Part shown: piece after piece, positions 11,621 through 21,150 of the stretch
Position numbering within the stretch: position 1 is the first letter of the stretch
Layout of the letters: every line of letters begins with the position of its first letter
Source: Zhengitettix transpicula
Taxonomy: Eukaryota > Arthropoda > Insecta > Orthoptera > Tetrigidae
Reading direction: 5' to 3'
Assembly: GCA_037074705.1 (NCBI GenBank)
Contig: CM073593.1
Coordinates: 19,681,001 to 19,745,000 of the forward strand
Length of the DNA stretch: 64,000 nucleotides
Position numbers and translations under genes: made by a program
The notes under the pieces: model-generated
What the model was told of the DNA's origin: nothing
The model's database searches: none
Seen by the model: the letters and a program-made list of their open reading frames with translations, nothing else

Positions 11621-11623
<3 letters not shown>
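10700..11623 (+). mobile_element. Solo-LTR-like element, copy B, tail to tail with copy A
   Basis: The unit starts TGTAATTCCAATTAATTATG and ends AATATTACA. It is the reverse orientation of copies A, C, D and E: its first ~45 bp are the reverse complement of the last ~45 bp of the copy at 53414-54263, and it carries ATCAAACCCAGTG near 11488. Only three bases (TAT) separate it from copy A, forming an inverted pair of about 2.15 kb. An AT tract follows at 11624. Confidence 0.65.
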
Positions 11624-11664
<41 letters not shown>

Positions 11665-12178
11665 AACACAAATTTAATTATTATACTGTAAACACAAGTT
11701 TAGTTGTTGTAATGCACACTGATTTAATTACTGTTTTGAACACAAATTTATAATATTAGGACATATAATATAAATACATTATAAAAATTATAAGTTTTAC
11801 AGTTACGTTGGCAGAGTGAGTCAGTGCAGTGCTAGAGTCTCGCTGAAGTCAGTGATATAGAAGTTAAATTGGGTTTTGGTTTTCTCAGGAATAATTTTGA
11901 ATAATAAAATGTATTAACATTTATAAATTATATAAATATGTGGAGGAAGTAATAATCTACATTTTTTAAGGAACATAGTAGTCGTGGTTGGAGGAAGATT
12001 TTTCTCTGAAATGGTATCACGTTGAAGGGGAAGACTTGGATTTGTCTGTGGAGACAAGCTTGAACTTTGTTTTAAGAGAAATAACGTGTCAGTAATTCAA
12101 TAATTACATAGCACAGTTAAAGGACAACAACTACAAATAAATTTAGGACCCAACCAAAATCATTTTATAAGGATAACT
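11624..12178. other. AT tract and AT-rich sequence
   Basis: After the AT tract come several loosely repeated phrases of the type GAACACAAATTTAAT (11660-11750). No gene was recognised. Confidence 0.4.
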
Positions 12179-12631
12179 ATGTACAATGAATTTATTGTGT
12201 TACCTTTCTGTGGTATGTTAGCATTTCATCTAGTACAATTGTTTAAAAATATACGATGTTCGATAATTTTTAAGTTTAAATCAGTTTCTGATTTCATCAA
12301 AAGATAAACGCTTTCCACCGCAAATGTTGTCTATAAAATTAAGTGTTCAAATGGTGACATTTGTTACATCGGCCAAACAAAAAGAATTTTAAATATTAGG
12401 ATTAAATAACATTAAAGTGATTTCAAACCGTCATCGTGTAAACACGGCTCCATCGCCAAACATAGTATTAATCACATTTTCGATTTAGACAACAACTCCA
12501 TTTTAGACAGAGAACCATATTATTGGAAAAGATTAATTTCTGAAATGCTGTATATTAAAAAGGATACAAATAGTTTTAATATTAAAAATGACACAGAAAC
12601 TCTCAACAAGTTATATGATATTTTGCTTTAA
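12179..12631 (+). pseudogene. Penelope-like element: C-terminal GIY-YIG endonuclease remnant
   Basis: A single frame runs from 12179 to the stop at 12629-12631 with three internal stops (12305, 12407, 12413). It reads LPFCGMLAFHL, then VVYKIKCSNGDICYIGQTKR, the GIY-YIG nuclease signature of Penelope-like retroelements, then CKHGSIAKHSINH and DREPYYWKRLISE, which match the usual histidine and glutamate regions of that domain. The reverse transcriptase that should precede it is not found. The stops show the copy is dead. A hammerhead-like hairpin follows 80 bp downstream, as expected for this element type. Confidence 0.82.
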
Positions 12632-12696
12632 GTTCTTAGGCTCTTAGTTTCTATCTGCGATTTTAGTTCGTTGTTCAATTACAGTCTTAAATTATA

Positions 12697-12731
12697 CGCC
12701 GTTAGAAAAAGACGCTAATCCGCGTCGAAAC
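12697..12731 (+). ncRNA. hammerhead-like stem II and GAAAC box after the Penelope-like frame
   Basis: A perfect 5-bp hairpin GACGC / GCGTC (12711-12715, 12722-12726; 6-nt loop) is followed at once by GAAAC. The upstream box (TTAGAAA) has lost the CUGANGA sequence, so the motif is probably inactive. Position just downstream of the element's last frame fits known Penelope-like elements. Confidence 0.4.
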
Positions 12732-13034
12732 ATCTGGAAGCTTTAAATTTAAATTTTACTCATTCTGTTAGGAAATTAGTGGATCCGTAAATGACGGCTA
12801 TTTGATATTCTTTAAATATTTGGATAAATTTTTGATGTAGAAATTTGTAATAAGGGAGTACGAGAAAAAATTTTGCTTTACATCACAGCAATTAACGTAC
12901 AAACAGACACAATGAAACTCAATAATTGCTATGATCCCTTATTATTACGCTAAACCTTGTTTTCCCATTGTCGTTACTCCCTTATTGTTACGCTCTGCCA
13001 TTGTTGTTGCGTTTTAGTTGCTTTTGAATTTTGT

Positions 13035-13160
13035 CAACTGACAAGTGCAGTTGTGTCGGGCTAGGCTCTGCTTCACACCTGAACAAAGGCACAAGGATAT
13101 CAGAAACGTTGTGTGGTATTTATATTATCACTTTTTGTCTGAATTGGCTTATTCATAAAT
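13035..13160 (+). mobile_element. Penelope-like 3' repeat, copy 1 (with hammerhead-like core)
   Basis: This ~125-bp block, from GTGCAGTTGTGTCG through GAAACGTTGTG to TTATATTATCACTTTTTGTC, recurs inverted at 42268-42372. It contains CTGAACA (13079-13085) and GAAAC (13103-13107); the intervening stem is weak here. It lies 250 bp downstream of the stop codon of the minus-strand receptor gene. Confidence 0.55.
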
Positions 13161-13414
13161 ATTTAAACTTGGCTGATTAACCAATTAGTGAAAAATATCA
13201 TTACAAGATATATATAGTAGGATTTCACGGCGTAATTGTTTGATGAATTCTTCACGTAATTTCCATTGCGGGATTTTGTGAGTGAAAGTAAAATTTTGCT
13301 TTAATTCGGTTGGCATCCAGGTTTGGATATATCATTCATTTGTTCCGTTTCTAATCAATGGTTATTTGTAGTCGGTGGAAAGTGAAATGTGACGCAAAGT
13401 AGGAAGGGCTGATT

Positions 13415-14509
13415 TCACGTAAAGAGCAGAACCGTGTACGTTGTGAGCGTGGTGACGAAGCCCACTATGAGCCTCAGGTCCATGGACAAGACGCCGTAAA
13501 TGCGAAACTCAAATCTGCGCAGAATAAGTTGCTGGGCGAAGAGCTGCAGCTCTTCGTGAAGCTCGGATTGTGGTGACGTTTCCAACAGCAGCTTAGTCAC
13601 TAGAATCATGGTTGAGTTCGCTTCTCGGCTCACGAGGTGAGCGGGTATCGCGAGAAACAACAGCTCGGCGAAGTTGGTAAGGACGCCAACCACGAACTGT
13701 CCGGCGCCGATGTCTCCGAAGAAATGCCTAGCGGCTCCTGAAACCATGATGTAGACCATGCTCATGACTCCCAGAAGTATGAGGAGCAGTATGAAGACCA
13801 CACAAGACTCGTGCAGAGCCAGCACCATGTCCGCCACGTCGCACAGGACGTCGTAGGTCCGTCGCCACGCTCTTATGGTCGCGACGTCGCCACCAATGCA
13901 GCTGTTGAGGTGGCGTAGGTTGAAGCGCACTATCAGAACCATGTTGACGTACTGCAAGTTGTAGGCTAGTAGCAAACAGCTCTGGAAAGCCGCAATCAGA
14001 CTGAAGAAGACAAGAAGCTTGTTTTGGCAGTGGGACAAGTAAGATGCCATCGATACTACTACCCCCACCGAACAAACTATAATTTCAATACGAACAATCT
14101 TCTTCATTTTGGAAGCTACAGTTTTAGGACCATCATTCTGCAGCGCATCTAGAAAAGAGATCAGTTTTATAAGTTCCTTATACTTCCCAAAGTTCGTGAA
14201 ACTGTCTTGAACCAGAATAAGAACCAGCAGTAAACATAAGGTAATTGTTGACGTTTGTATCAGGATGAGAAACGTTATACTCTCATTGGAAAAAAAGTGC
14301 ATGTTAAACAACAGACCAAAAACCAAACTAATGATGTTTACGAAGATCAAAGTGAATGCGTGGGCCGTGTGGCACCAATTTCGATTCCATTCGTCACTCT
14401 CAGCAGCCATCGCGAAACTCCGCAGACCAAATATTTTACAAGGAAGCAGCAGAGGTTGTAAGGCATCCACGATTCCACTGACTTTATCTTTGCAATGCTC
14501 CACATCCAT
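13415..14509 (-). CDS. Gustatory receptor (insect 7tm_7 family)
   Basis: A 364-residue multi-pass membrane protein of the insect gustatory receptor family, ligand-gated channels in the dendrites of taste neurons. Seven hydrophobic stretches can be seen at about residues 49-71, 78-101, 140-158, 164-194, 236-258, 271-293 and 335-363. The N-terminus has the PCKIFGL block, and the C-terminus has the family signature region TTYTVLLFT, where the usual TYhhhhhQF is cut short by the stop. The start chosen is the first ATG of the frame (14507-14509); a stop lies in frame 9 codons plus a few bases upstream. A TTTACAG acceptor-like sequence lies between, so an upstream exon is possible. The frame is uninterrupted. 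The ligand is unknown; the two other receptors in the window are its closest visible relatives. Confidence 0.85.
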   Translation of the reverse strand: MDVEHCKDKVSGIVDALQPLLLPCKIFGLRSFAMAAESDEWNRNWCHTAHAFTLIFVNIISLVFGLLFNMHFFSNESITFLILIQTSTITLCLLLVLILVQDSFTNFGKYKELIKLISFLDALQNDGPKTVASKMKKIVRIEIIVCSVGVVVSMASYLSHCQNKLLVFFSLIAAFQSCLLLAYNLQYVNMVLIVRFNLRHLNSCIGGDVATIRAWRRTYDVLCDVADMVLALHESCVVFILLLILLGVMSMVYIMVSGAARHFFGDIGAGQFVVGVLTNFAELLFLAIPAHLVSREANSTMILVTKLLLETSPQSELHEELQLFAQQLILRRFEFRIYGVLSMDLRLIVGFVTTLTTYTVLLFT

Positions 14510-14559
14510 GACAAAATCCTGTAAACCCAAAATCAAATTATTTCAGGGCCGCAGCTAAA

Positions 14560-15399
14560 TTGCTTCTATGTGGAACACTAAGATTATAATAGAAATATCG
14601 ATTAATGTTACCCTTATATAAAGTCTATACTTGATAGATACTATAGGAAAAATATTTTTATTGTAAGAAGATGTACTGTCGTGTAGCAGAGAAAAACTGG
14701 ATACAATGTAGAAAAACACTTCAGCATATCGAAGTCAGGGGGGGACAGTTAGGGCAAATGCCCACATGGAGCCCGGACCCCCAAAAATATTAATTATAAA
14801 TTTAAATGGCAACCACTTCTGCAGATGACGCTGATAATCAGTTAAGTCTTGATTATAAAATAGCCTGCAAGTTTGCAGTTCTGGTCTAAATTGAGCGGCG
14901 GGGGCCACGTACCAGGATTTAGGGACCTGGACCCCTCAGTTGCACAGGAGTCCGAGAATCCTATCATTGGCCTTATCGTAACGTATACAAACTCTGAACT
15001 GAGATGTAATTAATTAAGTGGTTTGACTATTTATACCATTCCTCTTATCTTTCTATTGCTTTCAAGCGGTGGCTATAAGAATATTTTATATTACTATATT
15101 TATTTTGTGTGGACAACTATCAGTGTTCGTAGCATTTTTATATTCTAATAAATAAAATAGACTATATTTGTGTGTATGTTCCTCATACAAATCTACAGCC
15201 GTGGAGAAAATTTGCTCAAATTGCGTACGCGTGTTCCTTTCTAACTGGAAACAGACTCTAAAGGGGGTAAGGCCCGGGGGAGGGAATTTGAAACATGGAA
15301 AAACGGGCGATTTTGGTGTACAATAAATATTTTGGGGGCTGGGGGATTATAAGATTGATAGTGTTTCTCCCCTATATTTTTGCGTATAATGTCAATCCT
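14560..15399. other. 5' flank of the minus-strand receptor; no gene recognised
   Basis: No coding motifs were seen. G-rich runs begin near 15255, leading into the repeat at 15400. Confidence 0.4.
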
Positions 15400-15600
15400 A
15401 TTCGGCAAGGGAGGGGAGCATACTTAGGGGGTGGGGGTGATGGGGCATTACATAAAAATAACACGTAAACAACCGAGGTTAGAGTCGAGTCGTCCGGGGA
15501 TATAGATGCCTCTGAATTTAATTATGACATTCAACTTGCCAGATAAGTTTTACTTCTATAACGTGCTCAGAGAAAACGAGAAAACGAAGTTCCGCGTAAA
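15400..15600 (+). mobile_element. Helitron-like dispersed repeat, fragment 1
   Basis: It contains GGCATTACATAAAAATAAC and AACAACCGAGG, shared with 24370-24760 and (inverted) 55235-55715. The call as Helitron-like rests on the sister copies' start, which reads AATGTCTGTCTGT and CATCCGATTGCGATGA, a phrase typical of insect Helitron 5' regions. It is a family-level guess. Confidence 0.45.
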
Positions 15601-15761
15601 ATTATTATCACGTGGAGCAATTTCGAACTAATCACCGAGAGTATTTAATTAACTCTCTTAGGATAGTGCTTGTATTAAACACTTTTTAGTGCTCATATAA
15701 ATAAAAACCCCGGCGTATATAATACTCGGAAAAGCCGTCTTTCATAAATGTCGCGAAGACA

Positions 15762-16320
15762 ATATATATATATATATATTGTAATGCCTGTTAAGTGAGG
15801 CATTGTTTGTGATTGATAGTCTGGATTGTTGGAGGGGCATTATGTAACGCGTTTATTTAGGTCTAAGTTTTTCTTCGTCTTGGAAGTGCTGGTTGGGTGG
15901 TCTTGAGAATTCGAAACCGTGCACGTGCGTGTGGGGGTGGAGAAGACAAATAGGACCACACAAGTAATTTCGGGTCCTGTCTCGATTGTTGGCTTTGACA
16001 TGACACAGTAGTTAGCCATTTGTTGACTACGGAACTGCAGCTGCGTAATATAAATTTTGTGATAATGGAAGAATCTGTCAACTGGCATTTGCGACGAAGT
16101 TTTCGAACAATGGAAAAAGTAAAAGACTGGGAGGATATTATGGAGGAGATAAGCTTTTGAGAGGAGTTGTTCAGCGCTCACCGAAGCTGGTGGATGTGAT
16201 TAAGAGAGACATTGTTTAAGCAGAGTCGTGGTACGTTGGCTGAGATGACGGTGGCATTAAGTTCGGCGGTCAGAAAGGACAGAAAGTTGTCGAAAAATTG
16301 CTGTGTAAAGTTGTAAGGTA
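15762..16320 (+). mobile_element. LTR-family element, copy F
   Basis: After an AT tract the unit starts TGTAATGCCTG at 15780. The part around 15900-16040 (TTCGAAACCGTGCACGTG, GGACTGCAGCTGCG-like blocks) is homologous to the reverse complement of copy C (43238-44482) and of the fragment at 40804-41080. The right end was not found; a 24-bp tandem repeat follows. Confidence 0.55.
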
Positions 16321-16321
16321 G

Positions 16322-16425
16322 AGATACAGCAGAATAAATTCATATAGATACAGCAGAATAAATTCACAGAGATACAGCAGAATAAATTCATCGAGATACA
16401 GCAGAATAAATTCATCGAGATACAT
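16322..16425 (+). repeat. 24-bp minisatellite, about 4.3 units
   Basis: Units starting AGATACAGCAGAATAAATTC begin at 16322, 16346, 16370, 16394 and 16418, spaced exactly 24 bp, with few differences between units. Confidence 0.95.
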
Positions 16426-17094
16426 TATTTATTTTGTTAATATAGTCATGTCAATACCAATATTAAAACATATTTATTAACGTTGAAATTAATACAAAAT
16501 GTTTATGAATGCAATTAATTTTAAAAGTTGAGACAAATAAAATGGTAACTTTTTCGGTGAATGTGATTTAAAAATAATTCAGTCTTCCAACCTAGCAGAT
16601 TTTTATAATCGGTTAGAAGCACGTGAATTATTTCTACAGCTCAAGTTGTTTTAATTACAGAGATTTTTTATTGTATACAAAATGCACTGCATCGTCATTC
16701 CATTTCGTATATAACTTTTCTTAGCCCTAGCACTATTGAACTCCCTTGAGATACACAAAGTCACTGAACTGCATGAAATTTATTACACACTAATTAATTC
16801 GGTCACTCCAAGTTTCATGCAATTAAAGGTTCTAAATTGAATGGAATTTCTAAGTTTCAGTTAAAATCCTATCGAGATTGCATCCACTACAATATTAGCA
16901 AAAGGAGGAAGTTGAAATTAAGCTTCAGCTTGACACGGTAATTAGAAGCGAAAATTTCCGATAGTGTTATCAGTTACTTAAAGAAATTTATATTACTTAA
17001 CATTTAGTCATATTTCGCGGGAAATTATTGTTATAACTATGCTATTACAAAGTATTTACCTTGGAGTAAAGTTTCATTTTTTTACGAGTTCACT
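16426..17094. other. AT-rich, no gene recognised
   Basis: Nothing supportable was seen in this stretch. Confidence 0.4.
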
Positions 17095-17430
17095 TTTTTT
17101 TTAGAGTAACAGGGTACATGAGGGTAATCCACATGGTGACAACTCGCCTTCAATACTATAGGAAGGGATTTAAAAGCGGGGATGCTGAAGGGCACGGAGA
17201 AGGTAATCCTGCGTCCCCACAGCAAGCCCCTCTCCCGCCATTGGAAGGGCGTGGAACAAATACCCGATGCAGGTTTTTCTAGGGTTTTCCATGCATCACA
17301 TTTAGGCGAATCGCCGGGCTGGATCCTTAAACTACAGTGCGGGGGCCCAGTTACACCCTTGGCTACTTTCCTCTACCTTTCCTATGCTATAGGAGGGGAG
17401 TTGCCACTATGTGGGTTACCCTATACATAC
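17095..17430 (+). mobile_element. Poly(A)-type retroposon, copy d, with internal inversion
   Basis: The left ~90 bp (T-tract, ACAGGGTACATGAGGGTAAT) is the retroposon 3' end in antisense orientation. At about 17190 the sequence switches to the sense orientation (TGCGTCCCCACAGCAAG onward) and runs to the 3' end near 17430. The same 3' segment is thus present twice, facing outwards. Such a structure can arise by twin priming or by insertion of one copy into another. Confidence 0.7.
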
Positions 17431-18149
17431 ATTCCTCTGTCTTCACCTTCTTCTTCATTCAAGAATTTAACCAGTTGCCAATACAAATTAGGCTATGTGA
17501 TTCGATTAATAAATTTAAGAAAGTTTATTTAAAAATCTAAGTTAACTAAATGTAAATTTGTGAAATGTAGAATTGAGTAGCATTTTTTGCTAAATAAATT
17601 CCTTATTATTAAGTGTCTCGTCTGCGATTGTGACCCGTCTACGCGACAGTGTGAGCTGCTTCAGGTGTCCTTCGCATTTTCTTTGAGCACAACTGTTGGA
17701 CATTTTAAAATATGAAAATAGAAATTCAACCAGCTCACGCATATTTATTTATTACCGCCCCTTCATTATCTACAGCAAGCATTCAAAGAACTTACCACTT
17801 CGGCAACATTTTTTCCAAACATCATAAGTTGGAATTCCATAAAACGTAATAAGCAAAGGCTATCAGTTAATTTATTTATTAAAACCACACACCACTGCAC
17901 AACGCACTTTACAGTTGTATTCCGACATCGGAGATCGCGATGAAGTATTCGCCATATGGGCAAGCTGTGATAATAGAGATCACTAGATGGGGCTTTTATG
18001 TTCGTGCAGATAATGTGAGCACTCAGGGACCAAAGTCAATATGTTGTGACTCAGATTCTCTGGGGTAAAAAAAAGGCTAATCATCCTAAAATGGTTAGCA
18101 GCGAAAAATTGGGGGGGGGGGGGAATCATACAATTTTATCCCTCAGTTA
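17431..18149. other. No gene recognised
   Basis: AT-rich sequence with a run of about 14 G at 18110-18123. No coding motif was identified. Confidence 0.4.
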
Positions 18150-19427
18150 TAAGGCAATGAAAAATAAGAGGATTGGAAATAAGCGGAAAGAAGACAAAAT
18201 ATATGGAAATTAATAGAATGCAAAACAAGAAATTTGAGAGATTGAAAGTAAAGGAGTTTTTCTTTGAGCAAGTAAATGAATTCACTTACCTGGGTTCACA
18301 AATAAATAATTTAAATATAATCTCAAACGAAATTAAAACCCGAATAATAAATGCAAATAAAATGCATATAAAAATTTAATGAGGTCAAAATTTTTAAATA
18401 ACAACGCGAAGCTCAAAATATATAAAACCATTATAAGACCGGTTGTGACTTACGGATGCGAGACATGGACCATGACAAGTACGGACGAAAAGATGTTAGG
18501 TACTTTTTTTTAAATATTACATTTATCAGCAATCAGATACATTTTAATCTATAAGCTAATGTGGTAGCTTTGACATGTTATTTACATATCATACATTATG
18601 GCATGATGAGATCCCCTCCAGCGAAGAGAACTTCTAAATCTTGTCTAGAGATGTGCTGGCCATTTTCTTTTCAGTCTTCTTGTTTCATCATTTTCTAGTA
18701 GTGGTTGTAATAATGGATTTGAATGTGATTTAAACTTTACGTGGTGACTAACACTCTTTTGATTGGCAGTTTCCATAACAGTTGGTATTTTTAAGTCATT
18801 GTGTATTTGTTCATTTGTTATGTACCAGGAGGCGTTAACGATGGCTCTTAATATTTTAGACTGGCATCTTTGGATTATTGCAGTATTTGACTTACTGGCA
18901 ATTCTATGTCGTAGGTCCATATTGGTATAATTATGGTTTTATATAGTAGTAGTTTATTTTCTAAGGAGAGGTGTGACTTGCGTCCTAGTAACCAGTACAT
19001 TTCTTTTTGTTTAATATCCATTTGTTTTCTTTTCTTGGTTATGTGGATTTTCCAATTGAGTTTTGAGCGACGGATCTTGAGAAGGATATACGGCCCTAAA
19101 AAGAATAATGATGGTAGCTACAGGGTTCTAATGAACCATGAGCTGGACCATCTGATTAATCAAGCAAATATCTTAAGGTACGTGAAGAGAAGAAGAATGG
19201 CATGGTTTTGACATGTGATGAGGACGGGTGAGAACAGAACACCTAAGCAAATTATGTTGTGGAAACCGGAGGGACGAAGAATAAGAGGAAGACCTCGGTT
19301 ACGTTGGATAGACGGAGTTGAGGAGGATATGAGGACGATGGGAGTACGAGGATGGAGACGACTGACGAATGATAGGGGAAAATGGAATAATATTGTTGAA
19401 ATGGTCAAAACCCATCCAGGGTTGTAA
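18150..19427 (+). pseudogene. Non-LTR retrotransposon (LINE) ORF2 3' part, interrupted
   Basis: Two blocks form one reverse transcriptase C-terminal region. The left block (18150-18500) reads FTYLGSQINN, IYKTIIRPVVTYGCETWT; the right block (19058-19427) reads FERRILRRIYGP, RGRPRLRWIDGVEEDMR and ends GKWNNIVEMV and a stop. The layout (EIKTRI, then PVVTYGCETW, then RRILRRI, then GRPRxRW) is that of insect endonuclease/reverse-transcriptase LINEs. A Jockey-type LINE end is inserted between the blocks on the other strand, and there are additional frameshifts, so the copy is dead. Confidence 0.8.
18505..19057 (-). pseudogene. Jockey-type LINE 3' end nested in another LINE
   Basis: On the minus strand, frames read LVTRTQVTPL, then MDLRHRIASKSNTAIIQRCQ, ILRAIVNASWYITNEQIHND and RRLKRKWPAHL, the C-terminal tail of Jockey-group reverse transcriptases common in insects. 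A T-tract at its left edge (18507-18516) corresponds to the poly(A) tail. The early part contains stops. It splits the plus-strand LINE at the point between DEKML and FERRIL. Confidence 0.8.
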
Positions 19428-19439
19428 AAATTAATTAAT

Positions 19440-19942
19440 TAATAATGAGAAATATAGAGTACGGTGCCCACATTTATATGTCTACCCATAAAAGACTATT
19501 AAAGAAGCTAAATAGCATACAAAATGAGGCACTACTGGATGTATCAGAACCACCCCAATAGATAGACTTAGAACTGAGGCATAGAAGGAAAACTGCCGTA
19601 TTAAAATATGCAATAAGGGCCCTGGAGGCAACAAACGAATACATTACAGAACACGCATCCACTCCAAGGCACTTAAATAGAGGCTTTTCACACTACGCTA
19701 AACATTCTCATAAATGATGAAACTATGATCTTCCCCCGTAATAGACCATGAGCTACCAATAGACACTTCCCTCGCCAGGATGGGATTAAAGAGCATGAAA
19801 AATAGTGACTGGGAGATGGAGAAGTACAAGTTACCTAGAGTAATATACACGGATGCGTCAATAACCTACGAAGGAGTTGGATGCGCTATAGTTTCAGACG
19901 AGTCTGCAAGCAACGCATCGATAACTACGGCGGAAATATATG

Positions 19943-19984
<42 letters not shown>

Positions 19985-20600
19985 ACGACACTATGCATGG
20001 AAGAACCAAATAAAAATAATATAACCATAACTGACTCTGGCTGCAATAAGAATAATAACAAACCCAAAGATATGGAATGGTCCCGTCAATAAAATCAGAG
20101 AAAACATTATGACAATCATAAAAACCAATAAAAAGATAACGATATGATCGATACCGGCACTCAGAAAGGGCTGACAACAGTGATAAGATGGAGGCACCCC
20201 AACAGCAGAATGAAAACATTAGTTCAATATGCACTAAAAATGAATTCTGGATGAAAAATGGAACAAGTGTAGAAGAGGAAGGAATGAAGGAATTTTTCAT
20301 AAGGAAGTCGACAACTTGAAGGAAATATCCAACGCTGGCAATCTGTCACGGAGACAGCAGGTGGTTGTTCCTAGGTTAAGAACTCTCCATTATAACGTCA
20401 CACACTCCTTTTAATTCTCTAGATCACCGCAACTACGTGTGACGTATGCAAGGCTGCACTGACGATCCAGTATATCCTCTACGACTGCCCAAAGCACGAC
20501 AGGTTTAGAAGATCCACAATTCAGAAATACACGAGAAGGGAAATAAATAACCTTGTAATGTTTAGTAAGGTAACCAGAATTCAAGATGTAAGCTAAATAG
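19440..20600 (+). pseudogene. LINE remnant with RNase H-like and C-terminal cysteine region
   Basis: Several short frames line up in order: LRHRRKTAVLKYAIRALEAT, then YTDASITYEGVGCAIVSDES and SITTAEIYAI, which look like an RNase H fold (DAS and the AE pair), then LSRRQQVVVPRLRTLHYN, THSF, and ILYDCPKHDRFRR, the usual tail of R1/I-type LINEs. Stops and shifts are frequent. An AT microsatellite of about 38 bp (19943-19980) lies inside the RNase H region. Confidence 0.7.
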
Positions 20601-20689
20601 ACGATGAATCTTATGTTAGGAAGAATATGTATATTTAATATGAATCAAATGTAATAAATATAAAGTCGCCAATTATTAATATGTTGAAG

Positions 20690-21150
20690 CGACTATAAAC
20701 AATAAATAGATAAAATTCTCGTGGTAAATCTGCGACGAATAGTTTTCGATATGAAATCAGAATTCGTTTGTACACTCGCCTTTCACTCTGAAATACCGTA
20801 TTAATTATAGAGAGGCGATCGCCAGACTGCCAACAGATACGCAAAACCAAGATAGATATAGTTAGAACCATAATAAACACAAAAGCTGACACACACACAC
20901 TAGGAGGAAGACAAACAACGGACAAGTCACTGCACGTAATAAAACGACGAGGAATCTGTAAACTCCAGGCGTTACATAAAACAAACAAACAAAAAAGCAG
21001 AAAAGACCAACAGAGACTAAGAAAGTTATGAAATAAGTAGTTTGAAGAGCAACACTTATGTAGTACTCCAAAATAATTACGTAGTAGGCGAACGATCAAG
21101 AAACTCCTGTCCTGAGTAAAACACCGGCGCATTTCAGTGGAGTATTTTTA
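20690..21150 (-). repeat. Dispersed repeat, paired with 34270-34772
   Basis: The minus strand reads AAATACTCCACTGAAATGCG, TGTTTTACTCAG, then TTAGTCTCTGTTGGTC and CTGGAGTTTACAGATTCCTC, all matching the plus strand at 34290-34470. A 165-residue minus frame here and a 128-residue plus frame there share WSLQIP and SAGLF/LCWSFLLF-like stretches, but there is no sign of selection for a protein. It is probably a retroelement 5' or non-coding part. Confidence 0.6.

Noticed and set aside
18110..18123. Poly-G run as a functional quadruplex
   Set aside because: A single homopolymer next to no gene; may be slippage or a sequencing artefact.
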